A stretch of 64,000 bases of DNA from Streptomyces roseofulvus (GTDB taxonomy: Bacteria > Actinomycetota > Actinomycetes > Streptomycetales > Streptomycetaceae): contig NZ_BAAAWE010000001.1 of NCBI RefSeq assembly GCF_039534915.1, positions 992,001 to 1,056,000 of the forward strand, read 5' to 3'. The first letter of the stretch is position 1. Each line of letters begins with the position of its first letter. Of this stretch, positions 1 to 7,765 are shown one piece after another. The notes beneath the pieces were generated by a model that worked only from the letters and a program-made list of their open reading frames with translations, was not told the origin of the DNA and searched no databases. The position numbers and the translations under genes are program-made.

Positions 1-578
1 CCGGATCGCGTGCGGAGTTCCGCGGCGCGGGTGGCGTCCCACAGGTGCCGGTGGAGGTCCAGCCGGAAGCGGGGGCTCGGGTGCGGGTGGGGGTGGGCGG
101 TGGCGGGGGCGTACGCGCTCCGCCGGCGCGGGGGCGTCCCGGCGGGCGGGCCGTCCCAGAGGGCGAGCGAGATGCGCTGTCCGGCGTCCGCCCAGGCGGG
201 CGCGGTGCGGGCCACCAGGTGGACCGGTCGCGCCTGTCGGCCCCGGGGGCCCTCGTGGGCGGCGTAGACGGCCAGGGTGACGGTGAGTCCGGGGCGGAGC
301 AGGCCGTCGGGGGCGGTTCTCGGCAGGTGCCAGCGGAGCAGGTCGGGGGCGAGCCGTCGGAGGTCCGCACGCACGCGTGCGGCGAGTTCGGTGCCGTGGG
401 TCCGGGCCAGGGTCCGGGGGGTCAGGTCGAGGTCCACCCGCGCGGCGGCGCAGGCTCCGGCCCAGTCGCCGGCCAGGCGGCGGGCGGTGGCGGTCTCGAT
501 CATGGTGGGCGGTACGGCGTAGGCACGCACGCGCCGCCAGAGGGAGAGGCGGGTGTCCTCCCGCGCGGGCGTCCCCAT
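1..578 (-). CDS. Uncharacterised actinomycete protein, 3' end outside window
   Basis: The reading frame enters from the left window edge, so only the N-terminal 192 residues are visible. It starts at an ATG (578-576) and reads MGTPAREDTRLSLWRRVRAY, followed by a stretch rich in Ala, Arg, Leu and His. The only hint of internal order is the Ala/Arg-rich helix around residues 28-45 and a His-Pro repeat near residues 165-172. No signal peptide, membrane segment or known motif is visible. Codon use has the C/G third-position pattern of Streptomyces genes, and the competing plus-strand frames do not, which is why the minus strand is preferred. There is no clear Shine-Dalgarno sequence. Function is not recognised; the rest of the protein would be needed for any assignment. 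Confidence 0.6.
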   Translation of the reverse strand, partial: MGTPAREDTRLSLWRRVRAYAVPPTMIETATARRLAGDWAGACAAARVDLDLTPRTLARTHGTELAARVRADLRRLAPDLLRWHLPRTAPDGLLRPGLTVTLAVYAAHEGPRGRQARPVHLVARTAPAWADAGQRISLALWDGPPAGTPPRRRSAYAPATAHPHPHPSPRFRLDLHRHLWDATRAAELRTRS

Positions 579-791
579 CAGGACGCACCGTGCGTGGTGA
601 GGACCCCCCATCGGTGTGAGGAGTGAGTGATCATCGCGTGCACGCTAACGCCCCCGCTTCCGGTGGCGCCAGGGGTTTTCCGCCTCCTCCGGCGACCGGG
701 AAGCGGTTTCGTGCGATTTGACGGGATTTCACAGGGATGTCGGAATGGAAGCGTCGTTCTTCGTCCCCGCCACCGCACGACGGGAGCCGTC

Positions 792-1268
792 ATGACCGCT
801 GGACCCGAGCCCATGAGCGAGGGCGCCCGCTCGGCGCTGAACCGCGAGCTGGCCGCGCTGCGCACCGAGCGCGCGAACGTCGCCGCGACACTCGGCGACG
901 CCGACGAGCCGGGCGACCGGGCCGACCAGGCCGACGAGTTGAACCGCGCCACGGAGGCGGAGCGGCTGGACGCGCGGATCGAGGAGATCGAGGGCCGGCT
1001 GCGGGAGGCGTCGGCGGCCGGGCCGCCGTCCACCGGGACGGTCGGCGTGGGCAGCACGGTGCGCGTGCGGTTCGGCGACGGCAGCGAGTCGACCGTGCGC
1101 ATCGGCGAGCTGGCGGACGCGGACGACCCGGACCTGGTCACGGCGGCGAGCCCGCTCGGCCGGGCGCTGCTCGGGCACGCCGCCGGGGACAGCGTGGCGT
1201 ACGCGACGCCGCTGGGCCGGACCACCGCGGTCATCCTCTCGGTGGGGTCGCCGGGCGGCGGCTCCTGA
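792..1268 (+). CDS. GreA/GreB-family transcription elongation factor-like protein
   Basis: This 158-residue protein has the two-part shape of Gre factors. Residues about 8-80 form an N-terminal coiled coil (ALNRELAALRTERANVAATL, then an Ala/Glu/Arg-rich second helix). Residues about 85-155 form the C-terminal FKBP-like GreA/GreB domain, with the pattern VRFGDGSESTVRIGELADAD and TAASPLGRALLGHAAGDSV. True Gre factors enter the RNA polymerase secondary channel and stimulate cleavage of backtracked RNA through two acidic residues at the coiled-coil tip. Here the tip region reads LGDADEPGDRAD, which is acidic but not the classic spacing, so it may be a Gre-like paralogue rather than canonical GreA. 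The ATG at 792 follows GGGAG at 782-786, which decides this start over longer upstream options. Confidence 0.82.
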   Translation: MTAGPEPMSEGARSALNRELAALRTERANVAATLGDADEPGDRADQADELNRATEAERLDARIEEIEGRLREASAAGPPSTGTVGVGSTVRVRFGDGSESTVRIGELADADDPDLVTAASPLGRALLGHAAGDSVAYATPLGRTTAVILSVGSPGGGS

Positions 1269-1348
1269 CCGGCGCCGCCGACACCGCCTCCGACCGGGAC
1301 CTGGAGGAGGAGCGCCGGACCGACCGGAAGGGCGGCCCGGGGCACACC

Positions 1349-2098
1349 GTGCTCCTGGCGCTGGCGCTCGCCGTGCCGGTGGCCAAGGTCGCCTACACGG
1401 TGGGCGGCGGGAACGCGGTGCGGGACGTGTTCATGGGCATGGAGCCGGCGAACTGGCCGGACGTGCTGCTCGGCATGGTGATCACGGACCCGCTGCTCGG
1501 CTCGGTCCTCGCCGTGGTGATCTCCCGGGTCGTCTTCGCCGTCTTCGCGGGGCGCGGCGTCGTCCCCTCCGGCAGGGGGAGGGCGGCCAGGCTGCGCCGG
1601 ACCGGGATCACCGTCCTGAACCCGCTCGCGGCCGGCGTCATCGACGCCTGCCTCTTCGGGCCGTGGTGGGGGCTCGGGACCGCGCTCGCGGCGTACGCGC
1701 TCCGCAAGGGCGTGGTCGTGGAGTACCGGACGGGGCGGCGGCGTCCGCACCACGCGCACGGGGACCGCTCGCACGGCGCCTCGCACGACCCGGCGTACCG
1801 CCCGCCGGCGTGGCTGCGCCGGGCCGCGGCGGCGGAACAGGTCGTGGCCCTGCTCCTCACGGCCGTGGCGCTGCCCGTGCTGACCTTCGTGTCGGCGCTC
1901 GACGGGCAGGCGTGGACCTCGATCGTGGCCTGCCGGGTCACCGACGGCACCCGTGTCTCGGAGGCGCGGCTGATCGAGCTGAGCCGCAAGGGCGACGGCG
2001 TGGTCGGCTGGAACCTCGACGCGGAGGAGGTCTCCAACGGCGTGGCCTGTACCAGTACAGAGAGCCGTTACGTACGGGAGCCCTGGTGGCGGTCCTGA
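1349..2098 (+). CDS. Multi-pass membrane protein of unknown function
   Basis: About 249 residues with four hydrophobic blocks: LLALALAVPVAKVAY near the N terminus, a long block around residues 35-70 (LGMVITDPLLGSVLAVVIS), one near 95-125 (VLNPLAAGVIDACLFGPWW) and one near 170-195 (VVALLLTAVALPVLTFVSAL). A His-rich basic linker (RRRPHHAHGDRSHG) separates the third and fourth. The C-terminal 60 residues are soluble and polar. The start is uncertain: GTG 1349 places the first membrane helix at the N terminus, and a GGAAGGG stretch lies about 18 nt upstream; GTG 1379 is an alternative. It follows the Gre-like gene by 80 nt and may be cotranscribed with it. I do not recognise the family. A strong hairpin follows the stop. 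Confidence 0.7.
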   Translation: MLLALALAVPVAKVAYTVGGGNAVRDVFMGMEPANWPDVLLGMVITDPLLGSVLAVVISRVVFAVFAGRGVVPSGRGRAARLRRTGITVLNPLAAGVIDACLFGPWWGLGTALAAYALRKGVVVEYRTGRRRPHHAHGDRSHGASHDPAYRPPAWLRRAAAAEQVVALLLTAVALPVLTFVSALDGQAWTSIVACRVTDGTRVSEARLIELSRKGDGVVGWNLDAEEVSNGVACTSTESRYVREPWWRS

Positions 2099-2102
2099 AC
2101 CA

Positions 2103-2143
2103 CGCGTGTGTGGGGGGGCGGTGCCGGCTCCCCCGCACACGCG
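2103..2143. terminator. Bidirectional hairpin terminator
   Basis: CGCGTGTG (2103-2110) pairs with CACACGCG (2136-2143), and the stem continues as GGGGG (2112-2116) with CCCCC (2130-2134). It lies exactly between two convergent stop codons (2098 plus, 2148 minus), so it can serve both. There is no U-tract, as is common in Streptomyces. Confidence 0.75.
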
Positions 2144-2147
2144 CGGC

Positions 2148-2513
2148 TCAGCGCGCCGGCGGGACGAACTCCGGCTGGTCGAGGACCCGCAGCCAGCTGC
2201 CGTCGGGCTGACGGCGGACGACCTGCGCCCTGGCTCCGGTGCCGTCCTTCGGCGGCGTCGAGGTGAGGGCGATGTCGCCGTTCACCAGGGTGGGCAGCGG
2301 CTCCTCCGGCTCGAAGCGGGGGCGGTGGGCCAGCACCTTCTCCCACAGGACGCGGATCGCCTCCCGGCCCACCGTCACATGGCCGGGCGGGTAGGCCAGC
2401 ACGGCGTCCTCGGCGTACAGCGCGGCGACGCCGGCCGCGTCGCCCGCGTTGGACCGCTCGACGAACAGACGGGTGAGGTCCTCGGGGCGCATGGCCTTCT
2501 CGTACTCCGGCAT
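2148..2513 (-). CDS. SnoaL-like / NTF2-fold small protein
   Basis: A 121-residue protein of the SnoaL-like (NTF2 fold) type. It contains the typical pattern MRPEDLTRLFVERSNAGDAA, then VAALYAEDAVLAYPPGHVTV and a C-terminal strand region ending VLDQPEFVPPAR. Proteins of this fold are small barrels that act as isomerases, cyclases or ligand binders; no catalytic pair can be assigned here. The ATG at 2513 follows GAGGAGG at the correct distance, which rules out the longer frame upstream. It is divergently arranged with a LysR regulator starting at 2618, and an inverted repeat sits between them. This makes it a likely target of that regulator. Confidence 0.8.
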   Translation of the reverse strand: MPEYEKAMRPEDLTRLFVERSNAGDAAGVAALYAEDAVLAYPPGHVTVGREAIRVLWEKVLAHRPRFEPEEPLPTLVNGDIALTSTPPKDGTGARAQVVRRQPDGSWLRVLDQPEFVPPAR

Positions 2514-2572
2514 CGGTTCCTCCTCGGGACGGCTTCGGTGGTGCGGTGCCTCCAGGCTCGCCCCCCGGTGAT

Positions 2573-2595
2573 CAGAAGTCCAACAGATGGTTCTG
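2573..2595. promoter_or_regulatory. LysR-type operator candidate
   Basis: CAGAA (2573-2577) and TTCTG (2591-2595) form a dyad with a 13-nt spacer in the 104-bp divergent gap between the SnoaL-like gene and the LysR gene. This T-N11-A-like geometry is what LysR proteins bind. A -10-like TAGAAT (2604-2609) for the LysR gene lies immediately beyond it. Confidence 0.5.
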
Positions 2596-2617
2596 CTGGC
2601 CACTAGAATCTCCGGTT

Positions 2618-3508
2618 ATGGATCTGAGGCAGCTGGAGTACTTCGTCGCCGTCGCCGAGGAGCGGAACTTCACCCGGGCCGCCGAGCGGGTGCACATCAG
2701 CCAGTCCGGCGTGAGCGCGCAGATCCGACGGCTCGAACACGAGCTCGGCGCCGAGCTGTTCGACCGGTCGGCCCGGACGGTCACCCTCACCGTCGCCGGA
2801 GAGGCCGCCCTCGCGCACGCGCGCGCGGCGCTCGCGTCGGCCGAGGCGGTCGGGCGGGCGGTGGACGAGGTGACGGGTCTGGTGCGCGGCCGGCTGACCC
2901 TCGGGATGGTCGTCGGCTGCACGGTCACCCCACTCTTCGACGCGCTCGCCGCCTTCCGCACGGCCCATCCCGGCGTGGACGTCCGGCTCCGGGAGGACAA
3001 CTCCGACCGGCTCGTCGAGGGCGTCCGGAACGGCACCGTCGACCTGGCGCTCATCGGCGCCGCCACCGCGACCCCCGACGGCCTCGACGCGCTGACCCTG
3101 ATCCGCGAGCGGCTCGTCGCGGCCGTCCCGCCCGCGCACCCCCTGGCCGACCGGGACCGCCTCACCCTCCGCGAACTGACGGCCCACCCGCTCCTCTGCA
3201 TGCCGCGCGGCACCGGCCTGCGGGCGGTGCTCGACCAGGCGTGCGCGGACCAGGACCTCCGTCCGGCGATCCCCCTGGAGGCCGGCGCCGCCGACGCCCT
3301 CGCCGACCTCGCCGCGCGGGGCCTCGGCGTCGCCGTCCTGAGCGCGTCCATGGCCGCCGCCCACGCCGACCGCCTCGCCGTCCTCCCCCTCGACGACGTG
3401 GACGTCCCGGCCCTCCTCGCCCTCGTCTGGAGACCCGCGCGCCACCCGGCCGTCCACGCCTTCCTCACGCACGCGCGCCGGTCCTTCGGCGTACCCGGCG
3501 CGCCCTGA
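2618..3508 (+). CDS. LysR-family transcriptional regulator
   Basis: A 296-residue protein of standard LysR length. Residues 1-60 are the winged helix-turn-helix (MDLRQLEYFVAVAEERNFTR, then AAERVHISQSGVSAQIRRLE, then LGAELFDRSARTVTLT). Residues about 90-290 are the two-lobed effector-binding domain (GRLTLGMVVGCTVTPLFDAL and later GAADALADLAARGLGVAVLS). The effector cannot be inferred. TAGAAT (2604-2609) ends 8 nt before the ATG and there is no Shine-Dalgarno sequence, so the transcript may be leaderless. The divergent SnoaL-like gene at 2513 is the obvious candidate target, with autoregulation through the CAGAA/TTCTG dyad. Confidence 0.92.
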   Translation: MDLRQLEYFVAVAEERNFTRAAERVHISQSGVSAQIRRLEHELGAELFDRSARTVTLTVAGEAALAHARAALASAEAVGRAVDEVTGLVRGRLTLGMVVGCTVTPLFDALAAFRTAHPGVDVRLREDNSDRLVEGVRNGTVDLALIGAATATPDGLDALTLIRERLVAAVPPAHPLADRDRLTLRELTAHPLLCMPRGTGLRAVLDQACADQDLRPAIPLEAGAADALADLAARGLGVAVLSASMAAAHADRLAVLPLDDVDVPALLALVWRPARHPAVHAFLTHARRSFGVPGAP

Positions 3509-3531
3509 CGCAACCCGCCGAAACGATGGCC

Positions 3532-3548
3532 CGGGCGTCGCGCGCCCG
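3532..3548 (+). terminator. Possible hairpin terminator after LysR gene
   Basis: CGGGCG (3532-3537) pairs with CGCCCG (3543-3548) around a 5-nt loop, 23 nt after the LysR stop. It lies in the 137-bp gap before the convergent flavoprotein gene. No other feature is visible in that gap. Confidence 0.4.
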
Positions 3549-3645
3549 ACGGGCTGGCAGGCCGTCCGGGAGCGCGTACGCGGGTGGCTGGAGGTCGATG
3601 CGGGGCGTGCCGCGTGGGTCGTCGGGCCGGGGACGGGGTGACGTC

Positions 3646-5118
3646 CTAGCGCCAGGGCGGTCGGATGCCCAGGTGGCGGAGGGCCGCCACGGCGGCGCCC
3701 GCGCCGGACATGCCGTGGGCGCCGGGGCCCGGCGGGGTGGCGGCCGAGCAGAGATAGACGCCGGGGAGGCCGGTGGCGTACGGGTCGAGGGCGGGGCGCG
3801 CGCCGAGGACGAGCTGGGGGACGGTCTTGGCGCCGGTGAGGATGTCGCCGCCGGCGAAGTTCGGGTTGGCGGCGGCGAAGTCGGCGGGGCGGGTGACCCG
3901 CATGCCGACGATCCGGTCGCGGACGCCCGGGGCGAACTGTTCGAGGCGGGCCAGGATCACGTCGGTCGCGTCCCCGTCGTACCCGTGCGGCACGTGCGCG
4001 TACGTCCAGACCGGGTGGACGTCCCCCACCGAGCGGGAGGGGTCGGCGAGGTACTGCTGGCCCACCAGGACGAACGGCTGCTCCGGCATCCGGCCGTCCG
4101 TCACGTCCCGCTCGGCGCGGACCACCTCGGCGAGCGGTCCGCCCAGGTGGACGGTGCCGGCGCGGCGGGCCGGCTCCGCGCGCCAGGGCACGCCGCCCTC
4201 GACGGCGAGGTCCACCTTGAAGGCGCCGGGGCCGCGCCGGAAGCGGCGGTACGCGGCGGCCGTCCGGGGCGGCAGCAGGTCGCCGTAGACGCCGGCGACC
4301 TGCGCCGGGTCGAGGTCCAGCAGGGTGAGGTCGGCGGGCGGCAGCTGCGCGCGGTCGGTGATCCGGACGCCGGTCTCGATCCGGCCGCCGTGGGCGCGGA
4401 GCGCGGCCGCCAGGGCGTCGGTGATGGCCCGGGAGCCGCCCTCGGCGACGGCCCAGCCTGCGGCGTGCCCCGCGGTGAGGATGCCGAGCCCGATGGCGGA
4501 GCTGAACGGTTCGGTCAGCGGGCGGTACGCGTGGGCCGCGACGCCCGCCCACAGCGCGCGGGCGCCGGGGGTGCGGAAGAGCCGGGCCAGGGCCGCGGCG
4601 GGCAGCACGGTGGGCAGGCCGAAGCGGGCGAGCAGCAGAGGGTGGTCGGGGACGCGCAGCAGCGGGCCCATGACGTCCCCGGCGAGCGCCTCCCAGCGGC
4701 GTACGGAGGGGGCGAGCAGGGCCCGATAGCGGCCGGCGTCGGCGCCGAGGCCCTCGGCGGTCTCGTTGACCGAGCGGTGCAGGACGGCGGCGGTGCCGTC
4801 GTCGAGGGGGTGGGCGCAGTCGATCTCCGGGAGCCGCCAGCGCAGTCCGTACCGGTCCAGGCGGAGGTGACGGAGGGCGGGCGAGGCGACGGCGAGGGGG
4901 TGGACGGCCGAGCAGTGGTCGTGGAGCAGCCCGGGCAGGATCGCCTCGTCCGTGCGGGTGCCGCCGCCGATCCGGTCGGCGGCCTCCAGGACGGTGACCT
5001 CGACGCCGGCCTCGGCGAGCAGGGCGGCGGCCGCGAGCCCGTTGGGGCCCGCGCCGACGACGACGGCGGTCGGGGTGGTCCCGGCGGGGCGGGCGGGGCG
5101 CGGGCGCGTGCTGCTCAT
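3646..5118 (-). CDS. Phytoene-desaturase-like FAD-dependent oxidoreductase
   Basis: A 490-residue flavoprotein of the phytoene dehydrogenase / CrtI-like amine oxidase superfamily. The N-terminal dinucleotide-binding motif is AVVVGAGPNGLAAAALLAEA (residues about 18-37), followed by an acidic end of the second strand and IGGGTRTDE. The C-terminal FAD-contact segment is PGVYLCSAATPPGPGAHGMS (about 447-466). Members oxidise or isomerise hydrophobic substrates, but no other carotenoid gene (crtB, crtE) is nearby, so a carotenoid role is not supported. A second member of the same family lies at 41549-43114. The gene stands alone, convergent with LysR. The substrate is unknown. Confidence 0.85.
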   Translation of the reverse strand: MSSTRPRPARPAGTTPTAVVVGAGPNGLAAAALLAEAGVEVTVLEAADRIGGGTRTDEAILPGLLHDHCSAVHPLAVASPALRHLRLDRYGLRWRLPEIDCAHPLDDGTAAVLHRSVNETAEGLGADAGRYRALLAPSVRRWEALAGDVMGPLLRVPDHPLLLARFGLPTVLPAAALARLFRTPGARALWAGVAAHAYRPLTEPFSSAIGLGILTAGHAAGWAVAEGGSRAITDALAAALRAHGGRIETGVRITDRAQLPPADLTLLDLDPAQVAGVYGDLLPPRTAAAYRRFRRGPGAFKVDLAVEGGVPWRAEPARRAGTVHLGGPLAEVVRAERDVTDGRMPEQPFVLVGQQYLADPSRSVGDVHPVWTYAHVPHGYDGDATDVILARLEQFAPGVRDRIVGMRVTRPADFAAANPNFAGGDILTGAKTVPQLVLGARPALDPYATGLPGVYLCSAATPPGPGAHGMSGAGAAVAALRHLGIRPPWR

Positions 5119-5179
5119 GGGGCGAGTCTGCCGGGGCGGGCGCCGCGCCCGCGCACCGGGGCCCGCGACGGCGCGCCGG

Positions 5180-5812
5180 TCAGCCGGTGACGATGCCGGC
5201 CACCAGGTTGATCGCGGTGGCGAGGATGCTGGCGCCGAACACGTACGAGAGGAGGCAGTGGCGGAGGACGACGGCCCTGATCCCGGTGTCGGAGACGTTG
5301 GTGTCGGAGACCTGGTAGGTCATGCCGAGGTTGTAGGAGAAGTACAGGAAGTCGGTGTACCGGGGGCGGTCGCCGGAGTTGAAGTCGATGCCGCCCTCGG
5401 GCGGGCGGTAGTACAGGTACGCGTACCGGGTCGCGTACATGAGGTGGAGCGCCGCCCAGGCCATGAAGACGCCCCACAGGGCGGTCGCGGCGGCGGCGCG
5501 GCTGTAGCCGGAGTCGACGAGGAGCAGGGCGACGATGGCGACGAGTCCGCACAGGGCGGCCGTGACGACGGCCAGTTCCTCGACGACCGGCCGGAACTCC
5601 TCGCGCCGCAGGTTGCGGTGGGTGGTGGGCGCGTCCATCGGCCCCAGCACGATCCAGCCGGTGACGACGAAGACGGTCTCGGCGACGGCGATGCCGGAGA
5701 GGACGCCGAGGGCCGTGTCGGCGAGGGCGCCGGCGACGGCCCCGGCGGCGGCGCCGAGCAGGGCGGCGCCGGCGAGCCGGGGGACCGCGTACCGCCAGGA
5801 CCAGGTGGCCAT
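5180..5812 (-). CDS. DUF1345-family membrane protein
   Basis: A 210-residue integral membrane protein matching the DUF1345 pattern: about five hydrophobic helices plus the conserved segment around residues 140-170 ([40 protein letters not shown]). That segment is the family hallmark, with a YSYNLGxxYQ-like motif just before the last helices. It is the last gene of a tight minus-strand run after the DyP peroxidase and encapsulin genes, with a 4-nt gap to the encapsulin stop. That placement suggests co-expression and a possible membrane-side role for the compartment, but the function of DUF1345 proteins is not established. Confidence 0.85.
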   Translation of the reverse strand: MATWSWRYAVPRLAGAALLGAAAGAVAGALADTALGVLSGIAVAETVFVVTGWIVLGPMDAPTTHRNLRREEFRPVVEELAVVTAALCGLVAIVALLLVDSGYSRAAAATALWGVFMAWAALHLMYATRYAYLYYRPPEGGIDFNSGDRPRYTDFLYFSYNLGMTYQVSDTNVSDTGIRAVVLRHCLLSYVFGASILATAINLVAGIVTG

Positions 5813-5816
5813 GGCG

Positions 5817-6644
5817 TCATGCCTCCAGGACGACCACGGCCTCGTCGGTGTACGCGAAGAACGTCAGGGTCTCGTGGAGGTACAGCTCGACGGTGTCGGC
5901 GTCGTGCCGGGTGTAGCCGATGGCCACGTCCTGGCCGAGGTGCAGCGCGAAGTCGCCGCCGCGGGTGGAGAGGACGAAGCCGCCCCGGACGGCGGGGGCC
6001 CAGATCGGGGGGCCGTCGAGCATGCGGCCGAGGTGGGCGGCGATCGGATAGCCGTGGTCGGAGGTCTCGCTGACGGCCCGGTACTCGTCCGCGCCGAGGA
6101 GGAGCGCGTACGGGCCGTCCACGCCGGCCAGCCGCAGGGCGGTCAGGGCGCGGCTGACGGCGTCGGGGTAGTCGCGGGGTTCGGCGGGGAGCGCGACGGA
6201 CGGGTTGGAGGAGGCGGCGCGCAGGCCGCGGACGCCGGCGGCGTCGTAGCCGTCGAAGACGGTGCGGTCCTCGGCGAGGGCGAGGGTGCGGGCGGCGTCC
6301 TTGACGGGCTGCCAGTCGGAGTCCCTGGCGCCGCGTTCGACGTCGTCGACGGCGGAGCGGTCGACGGTGAAGGGGACGCGGAGCTCGACCAGCGGGCGGG
6401 CCTCGCGGAGCCGGGCGCGGACGCCGTGGACGGGTGCCTCGAGGTCGGTGAGGTGGCCGGTGCCGACGGCGGCGAGTCCGGCGCCGCCGGGGTCGGGCAT
6501 GTCCACGACGCGGCGGCCGGCGACGGTGCGGCGGAAGGTGCGGCGGGCCTCCTCCTCGATCTCGGCCCAGGCGGCGGGGGTGACGGGGGCGAGTTCGCGG
6601 TGCAGGTTGCCGGTGGTGGGGGGCGTGCCGGGGAGGCTGGTCAT
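5817..6644 (-). CDS. Family 1 encapsulin nanocompartment shell protein
   Basis: A 275-residue HK97-fold shell protein of the usual family 1 size. It shows the typical opening [20 protein letters not shown], the central segment [20 protein letters not shown], and a C-terminal shell segment [20 protein letters not shown]. Such proteins self-assemble into icosahedral cages of about 24 nm that load cargo through a short C-terminal peptide. The cargo is the gene immediately upstream, a DyP peroxidase carrying such a peptide. The start codon overlaps the peroxidase stop by ATGA (6641-6644), showing translational coupling. Role: sequestering peroxidase activity, probably for oxidative stress defence. 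Confidence 0.93.
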   Translation of the reverse strand: MTSLPGTPPTTGNLHRELAPVTPAAWAEIEEEARRTFRRTVAGRRVVDMPDPGGAGLAAVGTGHLTDLEAPVHGVRARLREARPLVELRVPFTVDRSAVDDVERGARDSDWQPVKDAARTLALAEDRTVFDGYDAAGVRGLRAASSNPSVALPAEPRDYPDAVSRALTALRLAGVDGPYALLLGADEYRAVSETSDHGYPIAAHLGRMLDGPPIWAPAVRGGFVLSTRGGDFALHLGQDVAIGYTRHDADTVELYLHETLTFFAYTDEAVVVLEA

Positions 6645-7684
6645 GACGCCGGTGCTCCTTTCAGGCTGCCGATGCCCAGGGAGATCGCGGGGCGGACGGC
6701 GTCGGCGGGGAGGAGGGCTTCGGGGGGTGCCGGTTCGGCCAGGGGTTCCTCGGCGGGGCCCGGGGCGGGGAGGTCGTCGAGCAGGTCGGCGCTCGGCGCG
6801 AAGAAGAGGCCGCCGGTGACGGCGGTGGAGAAGTCGAGGATGCGGTCGGTGTTGCCCGGCGGGTCGCCGAGGAACATGTTGCGGAGCATCCGCTCGGTGA
6901 CGGCGGGGGTGCGGGCGTAGCCGATGAAGTAGGTGCCGAACTCGGCGGTGCCGAGGCGTCCGAAGGGCATGTTCTGGCGGACGATCCGCAACTCCTCGCC
7001 GTCCGCGTCCTCGACGGTGGTGAGGGCGACGTGCGAGTCGGACGGCTGGACGCCGTCGGGGAGTTCGACGTTGTCGGCCTTGGAGCGGCCGATGACGCGC
7101 TCCTGCTCCTCGGTGGGGAGGGCGTTCCAGGCGGTCATGTCGTGCAGGTACTTCTGCGCGACGACGTAGCTGCCCCCGCGGAAGTCGGGGTCCTCGTCGG
7201 CGACGAGGACGGCCGCGGGGGCGGCCGGGCCGACGGGGTTCTCGCTGCCGTCGACGAAGCCGAGGAGGTCGCGGTCGTCGAAGTAGGTGAAGCCGTGCGT
7301 CTCGTCGACGACGGTGACGGCGTCCCCGAAGCGGTCCAGGACGACCCGGGCCAGTTCGAAGCAGAGGTCGGGGCGCCGGGCCCGCAGGTGGAGCAGCAGG
7401 TCGCCGGGGGTGGCAGGGGCCAGGTGCCGGGGCCCCTGGAGGGGGGTGAAGGGGTGCAGTTCGCGGGGGCGCGGGCCGCCGACGAGCCGGTCCCAGGCGT
7501 CGGAGGCGAGACCGGCGACACAGGCGAGGGCCTCGTCACGGGCGCGGAAGGCGACGGACCGGGTCAGTCCGGAGAGGTCCCGGAGGCCTTCGCGTACGTC
7601 GGTCTCCCGGCCGGGCGCGACGGTGAGGATGAGGAAGAGGGCGGCCTTGGCGGGCGGGCCGAGGACGGGCTGGGGGAAGGCCAT
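6641..7684 (-). CDS. DyP-type heme peroxidase with encapsulin targeting peptide
   Basis: A 347-residue dye-decolorising peroxidase. The family signature GFVDG is at residues 142-146, with Asp145 as the distal acid. His218 (in DSHVAL) is the likely proximal heme ligand and Arg236 (in LRIVRQNMPFG) the distal arginine. Residues about 302-333 form a Pro/Ala/Glu-rich flexible linker. The protein ends with ISLGIGSLKG (334-343), which closely matches the encapsulin cargo-loading consensus. It therefore encodes the cargo of the shell gene that follows with ATGA overlap. The chosen ATG at 7684 has GGGAG upstream; an ATC-preceded longer frame from 7714 lacks one. It oxidises substrates with H2O2; the physiological substrate is unknown. 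Confidence 0.95.
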   Translation of the reverse strand: MAFPQPVLGPPAKAALFLILTVAPGRETDVREGLRDLSGLTRSVAFRARDEALACVAGLASDAWDRLVGGPRPRELHPFTPLQGPRHLAPATPGDLLLHLRARRPDLCFELARVVLDRFGDAVTVVDETHGFTYFDDRDLLGFVDGSENPVGPAAPAAVLVADEDPDFRGGSYVVAQKYLHDMTAWNALPTEEQERVIGRSKADNVELPDGVQPSDSHVALTTVEDADGEELRIVRQNMPFGRLGTAEFGTYFIGYARTPAVTERMLRNMFLGDPPGNTDRILDFSTAVTGGLFFAPSADLLDDLPAPGPAEEPLAEPAPPEALLPADAVRPAISLGIGSLKGAPAS

Positions 7685-7765
7685 GCGACTCCCGTCGAGA
7701 GTGGTGCGGATCACGGCGGCGCGCCGGGAGCGGGGCCGGGCCTCCGCCCCCGGCGCGGCGGTGTC

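Noticed and set aside
578-2140. A 520-codon minus-strand frame covering the Gre-like and membrane protein genes
   Set aside because: It has no start signal and Arg/Pro-rich composition. The plus-strand genes have matching family patterns and ribosome sites.
2587-5190. An 867-codon plus-strand open frame across LysR and the flavoprotein gene
   Set aside because: Arg/Gly/Pro-rich composition typical of shadow frames; two real genes in other frames explain the region.
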